DNA of 64,000 nucleotides. It comes from Methanobacteriota archaeon. GTDB lineage: Archaea; Methanobacteriota; Methanobacteria; Methanobacteriales; Methanobacteriaceae. Location of the stretch: the NCBI GenBank assembly GCA_023411115.1, contig JAEYPF010000018.1:124001-188000 (forward strand), in the 5' to 3' direction. Below, in pieces: positions 35,849 to 44,802 of this stretch; position 1 is the first letter of the stretch; each line of letters starts with the position of its first letter. Below the pieces are notes generated by a model. That model was not told where the DNA came from and searched no databases. It worked only from the letters and a program-made list of their open reading frames with translations. A program made the translations under genes and the position numbers.

Positions 35849-36823
35849 ATGAAAAATAAATTCAAAATAGAACCCCATGAATTCAAAGGGCCCTTTGATA
35901 TCGAACTTACAATTGGAAGCGGCCAAACTTCTCAGCCGGCCTGGAAAAAAAACGGCAAATATTTTCAGGAATTAATATTTGTAGAAAATACGCCCTGCCT
36001 TGTTAAAATTGCCCATAAATCTAATACTGATAATCCAATCGAGATAATAGCTGAATCAAAAGATAAAATAGAAGAAAACAGTATTAAAGCTGAAATAATG
36101 GAAATCTTCGGGTTAAATGATGATCTCCCTAAATTATATGATTTTTTAAGTAATGACCCTAAGCTTGAACCCACAATAGAATTTTGCAAAGGTTTAAGGC
36201 TTTTTAAAGCTAATAATCTATTTGAATCCGTTATATGCTCCATAACCTCTGCCCATAATTCCATAAGGCAGTGGAACAAAGCTATAAACCTTTTAAAAGA
36301 AAAATTCGGAGATGAACATAAATATTCATCTGGAACATTCTACTCTTTTCCAAGCCCTCAAGTGCTTGCAAATGCTCCTGAACATGAGTTTGATGAAGAA
36401 GAATGTGATCCTGAGCTGCTTAAAACGCGAACATCCTGGAAAGACCTTAGAAGCTGTCGTGTAGGTTATAGATCAAAATATATTATTAAGGCATCAGAAA
36501 TGGTTCAAAGCGAGATAGATTTAAACGAAATTAGTAAAATGGGCTATGAATCCGCCTTTGATACCATACTCAAGATTCCTGGTGTGGGACCAAAAGTAGG
36601 CGATTGTATTCTCCTCTACGGCTATGGGTTTGGAAAAGCGTTTCCAGTAGATATATGGATAAGTAGAATTGTTTCCAAGCTTTATTTTAATGAAAGGAAT
36701 GTTAGTAACCCTAAAATGAGAAAATTCGGGATAGAGAAGTTTGGAGATTATGCGGGATATACACAGTTGTATTTGTTCCATTATGCGCGGAAATCTGGAC
36801 TAATGAAAACTTTGAAGAAATAA
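35849..36823 (+). CDS. OGG-type DNA glycosylase (HhH-GPD)
   Basis: DNA glycosylase/lyase of 324 residues resembling archaeal 8-oxoguanine or AlkA/OGG1-like enzymes. The helix-hairpin-helix and catalytic region reads ILKIPGVGPKVGDCILLYGY, with the catalytic Lys in PKVGD and the conserved Asp in AFPVDIWIS. The N-terminal domain holds FDIELTIGSGQTSQPAW, as in OGG1/AlkA. It removes oxidised purines. Start probably leaderless. A third base-excision glycosylase in the window after tag and the AAG-type enzyme. The next gene begins 39 bp downstream on the same strand. Confidence 0.87.
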   Translation: MKNKFKIEPHEFKGPFDIELTIGSGQTSQPAWKKNGKYFQELIFVENTPCLVKIAHKSNTDNPIEIIAESKDKIEENSIKAEIMEIFGLNDDLPKLYDFLSNDPKLEPTIEFCKGLRLFKANNLFESVICSITSAHNSIRQWNKAINLLKEKFGDEHKYSSGTFYSFPSPQVLANAPEHEFDEEECDPELLKTRTSWKDLRSCRVGYRSKYIIKASEMVQSEIDLNEISKMGYESAFDTILKIPGVGPKVGDCILLYGYGFGKAFPVDIWISRIVSKLYFNERNVSNPKMRKFGIEKFGDYAGYTQLYLFHYARKSGLMKTLKK

Positions 36824-36861
36824 GATATAACAGGTTAATTATAATTTTTACCAGTGATTTT

Positions 36862-37488
36862 ATGGGTGAACTTTCCAATGCATTAGATGAGTTCAGCGAA
36901 ATTTCAAAGGAATTTCACGCAAAAATTCAGAAAATTTTAAGGGATAAATACTGCTGGAAATGTCCAATGCGCTCTACAAGTAAGAATACTTTTTGTAATG
37001 AATTAGATGCATGGATAAGACTCACAAGCGCTTTTGAAAGAGGGATTCAGGATAGCATACTTGAAGATATCGATTCAAAGGATAATTTGGAGGTTATAAC
37101 CTCAAGATATTTATTGAAAATCTTAAAAAAACACAAGCGCCCTCTCAAATATGATAAAACAACCATATTAAAATTAAAGGAAGATATTGAACCATTTGCT
37201 CTAAAGGATGATCTGCTTTTTATTAAAGAGAACCCAGAATCTGTCAAGGAAGATGATCTGATAATCTGGCCTCAAATATGTCCAATATCATTCTACTGGT
37301 TTTCAAAAGCTAAAATACTGGGCAACATACCTTTTAGGATCTTAAAGGTGGAAAGATCATTCCAAAAAGATGGACGCAGGTATATTCTGGCAGAAAATGA
37401 CTATGAAATTCCGCTGGAGTATTTAACAGGAAAAATAATCAAAATTATAAATAAAGATGATCCAGTATATTCAAAACTGGATCTATAG
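36862..37488 (+). CDS. Conserved-looking protein of unknown function
   Basis: Protein of 208 residues, soluble, with a Cys cluster at residues 31-45 (YCWKCPMRSTSKNTFC) that could bind zinc or iron. A C-terminal beta-rich half contains EDDLIIWPQICPISFYWF and ILAENDYEIPLEYLTGKIIKI. I do not recognise a family; the second half loosely recalls the beta sheet of S24/signal-peptidase folds, without catalytic residues visible. GTGAT precedes the ATG. It lies 39 bp behind the OGG-type glycosylase, so the two may be co-transcribed. Confidence 0.65.
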   Translation: MGELSNALDEFSEISKEFHAKIQKILRDKYCWKCPMRSTSKNTFCNELDAWIRLTSAFERGIQDSILEDIDSKDNLEVITSRYLLKILKKHKRPLKYDKTTILKLKEDIEPFALKDDLLFIKENPESVKEDDLIIWPQICPISFYWFSKAKILGNIPFRILKVERSFQKDGRRYILAENDYEIPLEYLTGKIIKIINKDDPVYSKLDL

Positions 37489-37512
37489 CTCTAAAATAGG
37501 TATAACTGATTT

Positions 37513-39168
37513 CTACTGAGCATCCAGACAATTGGTAATTATTTTTTCCAATTTAGACTTATTTGAAGGCAATAAAATATATAAAGAGCTAATAAACTTT
37601 AAAAATGAGGACGGATCCGGTATTTCAAGTTTATCACGCATTTCCTCCGTTGCTGGAAGCCCTGCTAATCTAAGCCTGTTTAGTATTGGGTCAGCATAGC
37701 CAGTTGACTCTGCAAAACCTCGACCAATGGAATTTCCATCTGAATCCTTTAAATATACGGCACCTTCTGAATAATGTAATCCATTGGCGAAGAATCCTGA
37801 TTGCCCCCCGCTTACAATAGGAATCATGACAAAGTTCCGAATATCTTCTGGAACATCCTCTCCAAAACTGAATTCCCATCTTTGAGGGTACCATGTGTTT
37901 GTAACTGGATATAACTCGGGGTCCTGTGATTTCTCACTTTTTATCCATTCAGTTATTTTTAATCTTCCTTTAACCTTTTTAGAATTGTTTTTCTCATCCA
38001 CATATTTCCCTGATGCTTCAACATCCATCGTTCCTGGAGGATTTGGCCCTGTTTGATTAAGGAACTGCAGCATTTCATGTGAATGTATAGATGCCATTGT
38101 TAACTCCCTATTCCCTTTAAATTGAGCCATAAACCAGTCCCATCCCCCTGCAGCCTTCTTATTCATGTTATTAGCTACTCTTAAAACCTTCACTCTGGGA
38201 CTACCTGCTGGAAGCATTCCATTACACCATTGATGGTCATACCAGAACTTACCTGATTTCAAGGAAACCTCTTCCTCGTTGATTCTTAAGATACTTCTAT
38301 CTGGATCGACTCTAAGATTAGGTACAGAATAATACAGTGTTCCAACCCCGCCGCAACAGGGATCGCATCCATCTTTGCCCTGGAGTAAATAATCTTTAGT
38401 TTGTGTAAGTGTAATATTCACTTCAATTTCTGCTGGTGAATCAGGGCTTAAATCAAATCCTCGACCTTTTATTTCCATAGGAAATGTACTATCTTCACTT
38501 AATGACTTTATTTTATTCTTTCCCAGTGTATAATCAAAGGGGTTATTTGAAAAATCTATTAATCCGGTTGTGCCGGCGATTGCTATAGGTTTAGAGCGAT
38601 AATGATTTTCTCCAGCCTCACTTACAGCCAGATGCATTTCAATAAACTGATTTTCAATGTCAGAAAGCCCAAAATGTTTAGCTATTTCTGGAGGAAGTAG
38701 TGCATACTGCCAGAACATGAATTGAACACCATACTCCTTTCCATTCTCGCCAAAACAGCTTCCAACAATAAAATGCCATCCCAATTGATAGTCCCATTGA
38801 GGGGCATCATCTTGAGGAATTTTAAAATCTGCCTTTGCAGGTATTGGTTTATAACCCTTAGAACTGTCCATACCTAAAAAAAGCGTCATTGCACAAACTT
38901 GATGCGGTGAAAGTGAATCTGAATGCTTAATTAAAGTTTCATAAATATGTTTGTAGCTTGGAGTAAACGAATCGGGATTTTTTATCCTTTCTCTTAAAAG
39001 ATACTGCATTCTTTTCCCAAAACTTTCATTGCTGTTTTTTTCGCTTTCCAATTTTTCAATAACCTCATCAGGAATCTCTTCAGCGTTGAATTCTCGCATC
39101 CATAATGATTTGGCTATATTATCCTTAGTTTCTTTATCCAGTCTATCCAGTAAACCCTGAGTTTCCAT
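37513..39168 (-). CDS. CrtC/AttH-like lipocalin-domain protein
   Basis: Protein of 551 residues. After an acidic N-terminal segment of about 110 residues comes a region like the carotenoid 1,2-hydratase/AttH lipocalin pair: WDYQLGWHFIVGSCFG, EMHLAVSEAG, then KFWYDHQWCNGMLP and GGWDWFMAQFKGNRELTMASIH with TNTWYPQRWEFSF, the usual WxDHxW...WDWF pattern. A CDPCCGG motif near residue 270 is extra. No signal peptide is seen, unlike many relatives. GGGG lies 7 nt upstream of the ATG. Substrate unknown; a lipid or isoprenoid is plausible. Confidence 0.72.
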   Translation of the reverse strand: METQGLLDRLDKETKDNIAKSLWMREFNAEEIPDEVIEKLESEKNSNESFGKRMQYLLRERIKNPDSFTPSYKHIYETLIKHSDSLSPHQVCAMTLFLGMDSSKGYKPIPAKADFKIPQDDAPQWDYQLGWHFIVGSCFGENGKEYGVQFMFWQYALLPPEIAKHFGLSDIENQFIEMHLAVSEAGENHYRSKPIAIAGTTGLIDFSNNPFDYTLGKNKIKSLSEDSTFPMEIKGRGFDLSPDSPAEIEVNITLTQTKDYLLQGKDGCDPCCGGVGTLYYSVPNLRVDPDRSILRINEEEVSLKSGKFWYDHQWCNGMLPAGSPRVKVLRVANNMNKKAAGGWDWFMAQFKGNRELTMASIHSHEMLQFLNQTGPNPPGTMDVEASGKYVDEKNNSKKVKGRLKITEWIKSEKSQDPELYPVTNTWYPQRWEFSFGEDVPEDIRNFVMIPIVSGGQSGFFANGLHYSEGAVYLKDSDGNSIGRGFAESTGYADPILNRLRLAGLPATEEMRDKLEIPDPSSFLKFISSLYILLPSNKSKLEKIITNCLDAQ

Positions 39169-39281
39169 ATTAATTCCCCTTTATCCCTATTATTTCCTTT
39201 TACTATTATCTTTTTGGTAGGAAAAATATTAATAGATAAAAAATAAATAAGAAAAGGTAACATCAACAAAGAGGGCGTCAA

Positions 39282-39872
39282 ATGAAAGCTGAAAAAAGCT
39301 TAAAAAACATGGATGAATCCAGCAAAATCAAAGGTAAAATGATTAAATTCATTGAATTATATGTTAATGGGAAAGATAAAAACCACATAAAAGATGTTTT
39401 AAGTTCATCCCAAGATTTTTCCCTTAAAGAAACTTCAGATATTATCTTAGAAGAAGCAACCAGGTTAACTGAAAGTAAATACTGCTATGTAGCCTATGTA
39501 GATCCCGAAAACGGAGATAGTGTGGGCATTTCATTCACCAAAATGACATCTGAATGTGATATGTACGAAGAAATGGGTGAAGCAAGATTTCCAGTGAGAA
39601 AAGACGGAACATATGGAGGACTTCTTGGATATTCACTGGATACAGGAAAATCATTTTACACCCAGGATGTTACTGTCCATGAAGCTGCCCATGGAATGCC
39701 AGAAGGCCATGTTCCAGTGAAACAGTTTTTATCGGTTCCAGTCTTTTCAGATGGTAAACTTACAGGGCAAATTGTCCTTGGTAACCCAAAAGAAGACTAT
39801 ACAGATAATGAGCTGGAGATAGCTGAAAAAATAGCCGAATTTTATGGTATAATCCTTGGAAAATTGATGTAA
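39282..39872 (+). CDS. GAF-domain sensor protein
   Basis: Cytoplasmic protein of 196 residues. A GAF domain spans residues 45-190, with ILEEATRLTESKYCYVAYVD, HVPVKQFLSVPVFSDGKLTGQIVLGNP and YTDNELEIAEKIAEFYG. Such domains bind small ligands or chromophores or sense redox state. There is no attached output domain, so it probably acts on a separate kinase or regulator. GAGGG precedes the ATG. The sensor kinase at 30335 is not adjacent. Confidence 0.83.
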   Translation: MKAEKSLKNMDESSKIKGKMIKFIELYVNGKDKNHIKDVLSSSQDFSLKETSDIILEEATRLTESKYCYVAYVDPENGDSVGISFTKMTSECDMYEEMGEARFPVRKDGTYGGLLGYSLDTGKSFYTQDVTVHEAAHGMPEGHVPVKQFLSVPVFSDGKLTGQIVLGNPKEDYTDNELEIAEKIAEFYGIILGKLM

Positions 39873-39899
39873 AAATTAAAAAATAAAAAGAATTTATTT

Positions 39900-40202
39900 T
39901 TATGCTTCGGGTGGGTTTCTTTTCTGCAGCACAAATGCTGCGATGTATGCAAGTGCTAGAGTTATCAAGACACCAATAATTAGCGCTATTACTCCACCAT
40001 AAGGATTATCTTCTCCTAAAAAAGGTATTGTGTAATCAGGCATTGGTGCTTCATAAATGCTTGACTCTTCTGTAGTAGATACATCTTGTGCGGTTTTTTC
40101 AAGCCCGTCAGGGTTGCTGGAAGCTATAAATGGCGCTAGAACAGCTATTACAATACAAACTGCTAATCCTACTAAGACCAGTTTTTTATCTTTAGAGTTC
40201 AT
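39900..40202 (-). CDS. CbiN-like PDGLE-domain component of a Co/Ni ECF transporter
   Basis: Membrane protein of 100 residues with helices at both ends and an exported loop containing SNPDGLEKTA, the PDGLE motif of the CbiN/NikN accessory subunit. It works with CbiM in cobalt or nickel uptake. Its ATG overlaps the CbiM stop codon (ATGA), so the two are coupled. The energising CbiQ/CbiO subunits do not follow within the window and must be encoded elsewhere. Confidence 0.88.
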   Translation of the reverse strand: MNSKDKKLVLVGLAVCIVIAVLAPFIASSNPDGLEKTAQDVSTTEESSIYEAPMPDYTIPFLGEDNPYGGVIALIIGVLITLALAYIAAFVLQKRNPPEA

Positions 40203-40873
40203 TTTGCTGCAGCCTCCATAGATTCAGATTTTACATCTTCAATGTTCTTCTTACGATTCCATGCCAGTAAATCTGGCCTTACACTTTCAAGAGCCAAGAT
40301 TACTACTACGGTTATAACTGCTTCGATGATTCCTATTAGGGCATGATATATTCCCATAGCTGCAAGACCGGTCATAAGTGGGAATGTTCCAGCAAGCCAC
40401 ATTTCCACTGCAACTGCTTCTGATGCTAAGAAAATTGACAGCCATGATGCTATGGCTATTGCAGGAATCTTTCCTATTACTTTTTTAAGTGCTTTAAACC
40501 CGTAAAGCCCTACAAATCCACCTATAATTCCCATGTTAAGGACATTTGCCCCTAACACTGTTATTCCACCGTCTCCAAAGATCAAAGCCTGAGCTAATAG
40601 AACTAGTGTAAATATTATTATCGCTGCCTCGGGAGCGCAGAATACAAGTGCGATCAAAGCTCCACCCACCATATGCCCACTAATTCCAAAAGCTGCCGGA
40701 ATATTCATGGACATTATGGCGAATATACCTGCAGCTAAAACGGCCATTATAGGAACCGTTCTCTCATCTAAATTCTTTTTCGCCCATTTATGGGAAAAAT
40801 ACAATGCCACTAATAGTATAACAAAATATATGGCGCACTGCCATAAAGGAATAAATCCATTTGGTATATGCAT
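40199..40873 (-). CDS. cbiM: CbiM/NikM substrate-binding subunit of a Co/Ni ECF transporter
   Basis: Membrane protein of 224 residues with about seven helices. It starts MHIPNGFIPLWQ; the extreme N-terminal His is a metal ligand in CbiM/NikM. AAFGISGHMVGGALIALVF carries further conserved His/Gly residues. It imports cobalt for the cobamide pathway encoded by cbiL, cbiH, cbiG and cbiB, or nickel for hydrogenase and methyl-CoM reductase; the metal cannot be told from sequence alone. GGAGGAGG precedes the ATG. A palindrome around the TATA box suggests metal-dependent repression. Confidence 0.9.
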   Translation of the reverse strand: MHIPNGFIPLWQCAIYFVILLVALYFSHKWAKKNLDERTVPIMAVLAAGIFAIMSMNIPAAFGISGHMVGGALIALVFCAPEAAIIIFTLVLLAQALIFGDGGITVLGANVLNMGIIGGFVGLYGFKALKKVIGKIPAIAIASWLSIFLASEAVAVEMWLAGTFPLMTGLAAMGIYHALIGIIEAVITVVVILALESVRPDLLAWNRKKNIEDVKSESMEAAAK

Positions 40874-40908
40874 ATTTTAAATCCTCCTCCAACTTTAGAA
40901 GGAGTGTG

Positions 40909-40930
40909 AAGTATGATAAATATAATACTT
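40909..40930 (-). promoter_or_regulatory. Palindromic candidate operator in the cbiM promoter
   Basis: Inverted repeat AAGTAT-N10-ATACTT encloses a TATA-like TATATTTAT on the minus strand, about 36 bp upstream of the cbiM start and 20 bp upstream of GGAGGAGG. The position fits a repressor that blocks TBP binding when metal is plentiful. The half-site resembles nickel- or cobalt-responsive operators such as those of NikR, but the assignment is inference. Confidence 0.5.
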
Positions 40931-41322
40931 TCTATTTGTTTCTTATTATTACTTAAAAGCCCAAATCAACCGAATTCGTAATAAACAAGGGCAAATTTAT
41001 TAATTTTAGTCTGAATATCCGTTATTTATTAATACTAACCATTTAAAAGGAATTTTAATTGTCCAGTTATTGTACAAGGTAGTAATAAACACAAATATAT
41101 AATTTAAACTGCTAAATATTATTTATTTAACTATAAAACTTAATAAAATGCTTAATATAATAATTTAGTCAATTATATATGATTTTAGTAAAATATAGAT
41201 TTATTAGCACGTATTTATCGAATAAAAGTTGCTAATTGCCCTTTAAAATATTAATCAAAAAGTAATACATAGTATTATTACTAATTCTTGTAATCCTAAT
41301 TATATTTAAAATAATAAAATAC
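40931..41322. other. Long AT-rich spacer upstream of cbiM
   Basis: About 390 bp beyond the cbiM operator. It contains repeated GTAATA/TATTAC-like words (for example AGTAATACATAGTATTATTACT near 41260, described here in part), which could be further regulatory sites. No gene or RNA recognised. Confidence 0.35.
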
Positions 41323-41583
41323 TTAAAATAAATCTTTTTTAACAAAAATTAAATTTTCATCATAGGTTAAAATATACTCATCTCTTCTCCAGTTGAGTTT
41401 TCCTAATGCACCTTCAACAATTTCTAAATTCCTTCTGTTATAGGGAAAAGTTGTCCATGCTATACAGGTACTCCTTCCAGCAAAATCAGAATCCATGTTC
41501 CTTAATTTTTCTATTACTGATAGTTCAAAATTCTTTTCTTCCATTTTATCCATCCAGGAATTATAGGGCATTTTAAGATACAT
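41323..41583 (-). CDS. Hypothetical protein of 86 aa
   Basis: Soluble protein of 86 residues (MYLKMPYNSWMDKMEEKNFE... ending FVKKDLF). Codon use and residue mix look like a real gene, with a compact beta-rich C-terminus (RRDEYILTYDENLIFVKKD). No ribosome site precedes the first ATG and MPYNSW is an alternative start. No family recognised and no partner; it lies between cbiM and the MFS gene. Confidence 0.5.
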   Translation of the reverse strand: MYLKMPYNSWMDKMEEKNFELSVIEKLRNMDSDFAGRSTCIAWTTFPYNRRNLEIVEGALGKLNWRRDEYILTYDENLIFVKKDLF

Positions 41584-41664
41584 TTGAGCGAATAGAAATA
41601 AATGCCCTATATTTTATTTAAGATTAAATATTCTAATTTTAACTTCCTTTCTCAGGAGGAAACC

Positions 41665-41736
41665 AATGGCAAAGATAATAATACTTCAACTCAACATTTT
41701 TTTTGTTTAAGTAATACAATTTGCTTCTTTGCCATT
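41665..41736. repeat. 10-bp perfect inverted repeat with opposed MAK start codons
   Basis: AATGGCAAAG (41665-41674) and CTTTGCCATT (41727-41736) are exact inverted copies, 52 bp apart, in a 395-bp gene-free gap. Each arm contains an ATG: reading in gives MAKIIILQLNIFFV on the plus strand, behind CAGGAGGAAACCA, and MAKKQIVLLKQKKC on the minus strand. It may be a structured RNA, a leader peptide or a small mobile-element remnant. The rest of 41584-41978 shows nothing recognisable. Confidence 0.4.
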
Positions 41737-41978
41737 ACAAACAATAATTAACTCTCCTTATATATAATAATTTCTATTTATATCATATTATTACTTTTAA
41801 GACTAATATAACAAGAATTGTAATAATTAGCATGGAATTAATATCATAAATTAAGAAATTTGTGATTTTTAATATATATACGTTAAATTAACCGAATATA
41901 GAATTAGATTCTTGAAAAAAGAAATCATATTGAGAAATATGGGAATTTAAAAGTCCTAAAATTCATCTATTCCCATAA

Positions 41979-43622
41979 CTACTTACCGTTTCTTCTTGAG
42001 ACATTAAAACTTAATTCTTCAAATTTTTCCTTTAAAATGTTTTTGGGCCGTTTTAATACGCCAGGATCTTCAATTATCTCTTTTGAATACTTTATTAGCT
42101 CCGAATCTTCAATTAATTCCTTTGAATATTTTACCAGTTCAGAATCATTAATTATTTCACTCGATTCTTCTAATATTTCCTGGGGAGCAGGTATCAAGTC
42201 TGATTCCTGAATTATCTCTTTGGTTTCAACGATCTTTCTCTTATAAATACCCACTGGTGAAAGTACAAGTATAAGTATGCTTAAAAATGCCCCTAAAATC
42301 ATTATCATATGCATTCCATTTGTAAAATCATAGGCAGCCAAATTATAGAGCTGAGTCTGTACTAAAAGATCTGGACTTATTGTGGTGTACAACAGTATAC
42401 CTGCAATTGATACCCCAAATACCATTCCAAGATTTCTCATGGTTACTATTATGCTGGAAGCTACTCCTTTTTTCTTATCAGGCATGACATTCATAATTGT
42501 CCTGTTATTTGGTGCTTGAAAGATTGCAGCGCCTATTCCCAAGAGAGCCAGTCTCCAGATAACATCGAACATAGTTGAAAACATGGTAAGATAAATCATA
42601 GAATACATCGCTATAGTACTTATCAAGGCACCCGCAATGGCCAATGGTCTTGAACCTATCCTATCAGCTAATGTTCCACTTACAGGCGCTAAAATCATCA
42701 TAACTACAGGATTAACCGTTAATATAATCCCTGTAAGAGCTGCGTCAAACTTCAATACTTTTTGCAGGTAAAAAGGCATTATAAAAAGGATCATGTACAT
42801 TACAACGTAATTAAAATATAAACTAAGATTAAATGCAGAAAAGGTTTTGTTTTTAAATATTGAAATATCAAGAAGGGGATTATCTATCCTTCGCTCATTC
42901 CAGATAAATAGAATTAACGTTTTTATGGCTAAAATAGCCATTAATACCGTTATAATATCAATTTTGGAAGTTTGAATGTTATTGAGTATATATACTATAG
43001 AAAAAAGACATAAATACTGCAATATAGCTCCATGAATGTCTAATTTAACAGGATTTGTTTCTTCTCTCTTCAATACTTTACAGCAAAGCAGAAAACTGGT
43101 TATACCAATGGGTATATTTACCAAAAATATGGTTTGCCAGCCTGAAAAGGTTTGTATAAATCCACCGATTGCTGGGCCAATGGCTAAACCTGCTGCTATT
43201 GCCACTGCGTATATACCCAGAGCTTTACCTGTTTGACTGGGTGGAAAAGCGCTTTTAACTATACCTAACGATACTGATAACATCAACGCTGCTGCTATTC
43301 CCTGTAAGCCTCTAAAAATTATAAGGAAAGTTATGGAAGGAGATAAACTGCATAAAAAGGATGTAATAACAAAACTAACCAGACCCACCATATATACCCT
43401 TTCATGGCCGTAAAAATCACCTAAACGGCCGAACAACAGGACGAATCCCAGCAAATTAATTAAATATGCCGTTATTACCCACTCTGAATTTGCAATACTT
43501 GTGGAAAAGAATGTTGTAATGGTTGGTATTGAAACATTGACAATGCTGGCATTAATAGGCACCATTATAGTCCCTATAGCGATTGCAAATAATATTCGCC
43601 ATTTTCTCTCTAAAAAATTCAA
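41979..43622 (-). CDS. MFS multidrug exporter (DHA2 / EmrB-QacA type) with repeat tail
   Basis: Drug-proton antiporter of 547 residues with 14 helices. It begins RILFAIAIGTIMVPINASIVNVSIP, with SEWVITAYLINLL, the motif A loop GRLGDFYGHERVYMVG and motif C-like GIYAVAIAAGLAIGPAIGG (some cited in part). The cytoplasmic tail (about 470-547) has degenerate repeats around S-x-E-[LI]-[VI]-K-Y-S-K-E-[LI]-I-E-D, seen as SELVKYSKELIED and SELIKYSKEIIED. Start is TTG, with GGTGA 10 nt upstream. Standalone, probably exporting a toxic organic compound. Confidence 0.88.
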   Translation of the reverse strand: MNFLERKWRILFAIAIGTIMVPINASIVNVSIPTITTFFSTSIANSEWVITAYLINLLGFVLLFGRLGDFYGHERVYMVGLVSFVITSFLCSLSPSITFLIIFRGLQGIAAALMLSVSLGIVKSAFPPSQTGKALGIYAVAIAAGLAIGPAIGGFIQTFSGWQTIFLVNIPIGITSFLLCCKVLKREETNPVKLDIHGAILQYLCLFSIVYILNNIQTSKIDIITVLMAILAIKTLILFIWNERRIDNPLLDISIFKNKTFSAFNLSLYFNYVVMYMILFIMPFYLQKVLKFDAALTGIILTVNPVVMMILAPVSGTLADRIGSRPLAIAGALISTIAMYSMIYLTMFSTMFDVIWRLALLGIGAAIFQAPNNRTIMNVMPDKKKGVASSIIVTMRNLGMVFGVSIAGILLYTTISPDLLVQTQLYNLAAYDFTNGMHMIMILGAFLSILILVLSPVGIYKRKIVETKEIIQESDLIPAPQEILEESSEIINDSELVKYSKELIEDSELIKYSKEIIEDPGVLKRPKNILKEKFEELSFNVSRRNGK

Positions 43623-43853
43623 AACAAATTCACCTGAACATGAAACATGGATTTATCTAACTCTATTTTATGTAATTGGTTATTAATAAATATTTTGAGC
43701 GTATTAATAACTAAAGAGCCAGTTTTATTAGACATGGAAAAAGAATTTTATGTCTTTTGATCACACAAAAATTAGTAAAATGAAATATTACTATTTTTTT
43801 CCTTTAAAAAATAAATAATAACTATATTTTAAAATAAAAGAAAATAATACCCT

Positions 43854-44066
43854 CAAACATGTTGTGTTTGGTGCATCGAAAATCTACGATTTTCGAATGC
43901 CCCAAAAATCTATGCCTGCAAAAACCTACGGTTTTTGTGGCCGTAGGAAACTGTCAAATCTTCGATTTGACGCATCGAAAATTTTTAATTTTCGAATGCT
44001 ACGTTTCCTCGGCCCCGAAACGAATTTTCGAGGGCCCCAAAATTCTCGAATTTTGAGGGATTTTTG
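43854..44066. repeat. Triloop hairpin array between MFS and cyclophilin genes
   Basis: Palindromes follow one another: CGAAAATC-tac-GATTTTCG, CAAAAACC-tac-GGTTTTTG, GTCAAATC-ttc-GATTTGAC, CGAAAATT-ttt-AATTTTCG and CAAAATT/AATTTTG. GCAT and ATGC linkers extend two of the stems. A long-range stem pairs 43939-43951 (GGCCGTAGGAAAC) with 44003-44014 (GTTTCCTCGGCC) and encloses two hairpins, making a branched structure. The first unit is a mutated form of the CAAACAC hairpin seen at 1187 and 47575. It abuts the 3' end of the cyclophilin gene. Rest of the 43623-44073 gap is AT-rich without genes. Confidence 0.75.
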
Positions 44067-44073
44067 AGGGAGG

Positions 44074-44499
<426 letters not shown>

Positions 44500-44802
44500 T
44501 TTTTCACCAGTAAATAGTTTTATAGTCAAGTATAAAAGCTTTTAAACCTTAATTCACTTAATAGAAAAGCAAATTTAAATCATTTTATTTACTTTTCATA
44601 ATTTCAGTGATATTTTCGAAATAATATTTAGATGAAATATTCTCATCACATAATATATGAAGTTAACTACATTTAATCTTTAAATCTCTAAAATTTTTAA
44701 ATTTTCCAGATGATTTTAATAGGGCTTTAAACAAATTAATTTAGTAAAATGAATTTCAATATTATAACAGAATTTTCCACTTATGGTTATGAAGGTGATT
44801 TA
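44500..44802. other. Divergent promoter region between cyclophilin and argD
   Basis: Spacer of 303 bp with an imperfect inverted repeat GTGATATTTTC ... GAAATATTCTCATCAC near 44608-44650 and AT-rich promoter-like runs. No gene. The in-frame ATG at 44749 was not taken as the argD start, because GGTGAT precedes 44803. Confidence 0.35.

Noticed and set aside
43859..44067. Two overlapping short plus-strand frames
   Set aside because: They fall wholly within a hairpin array; the open frames are a by-product of palindromes.
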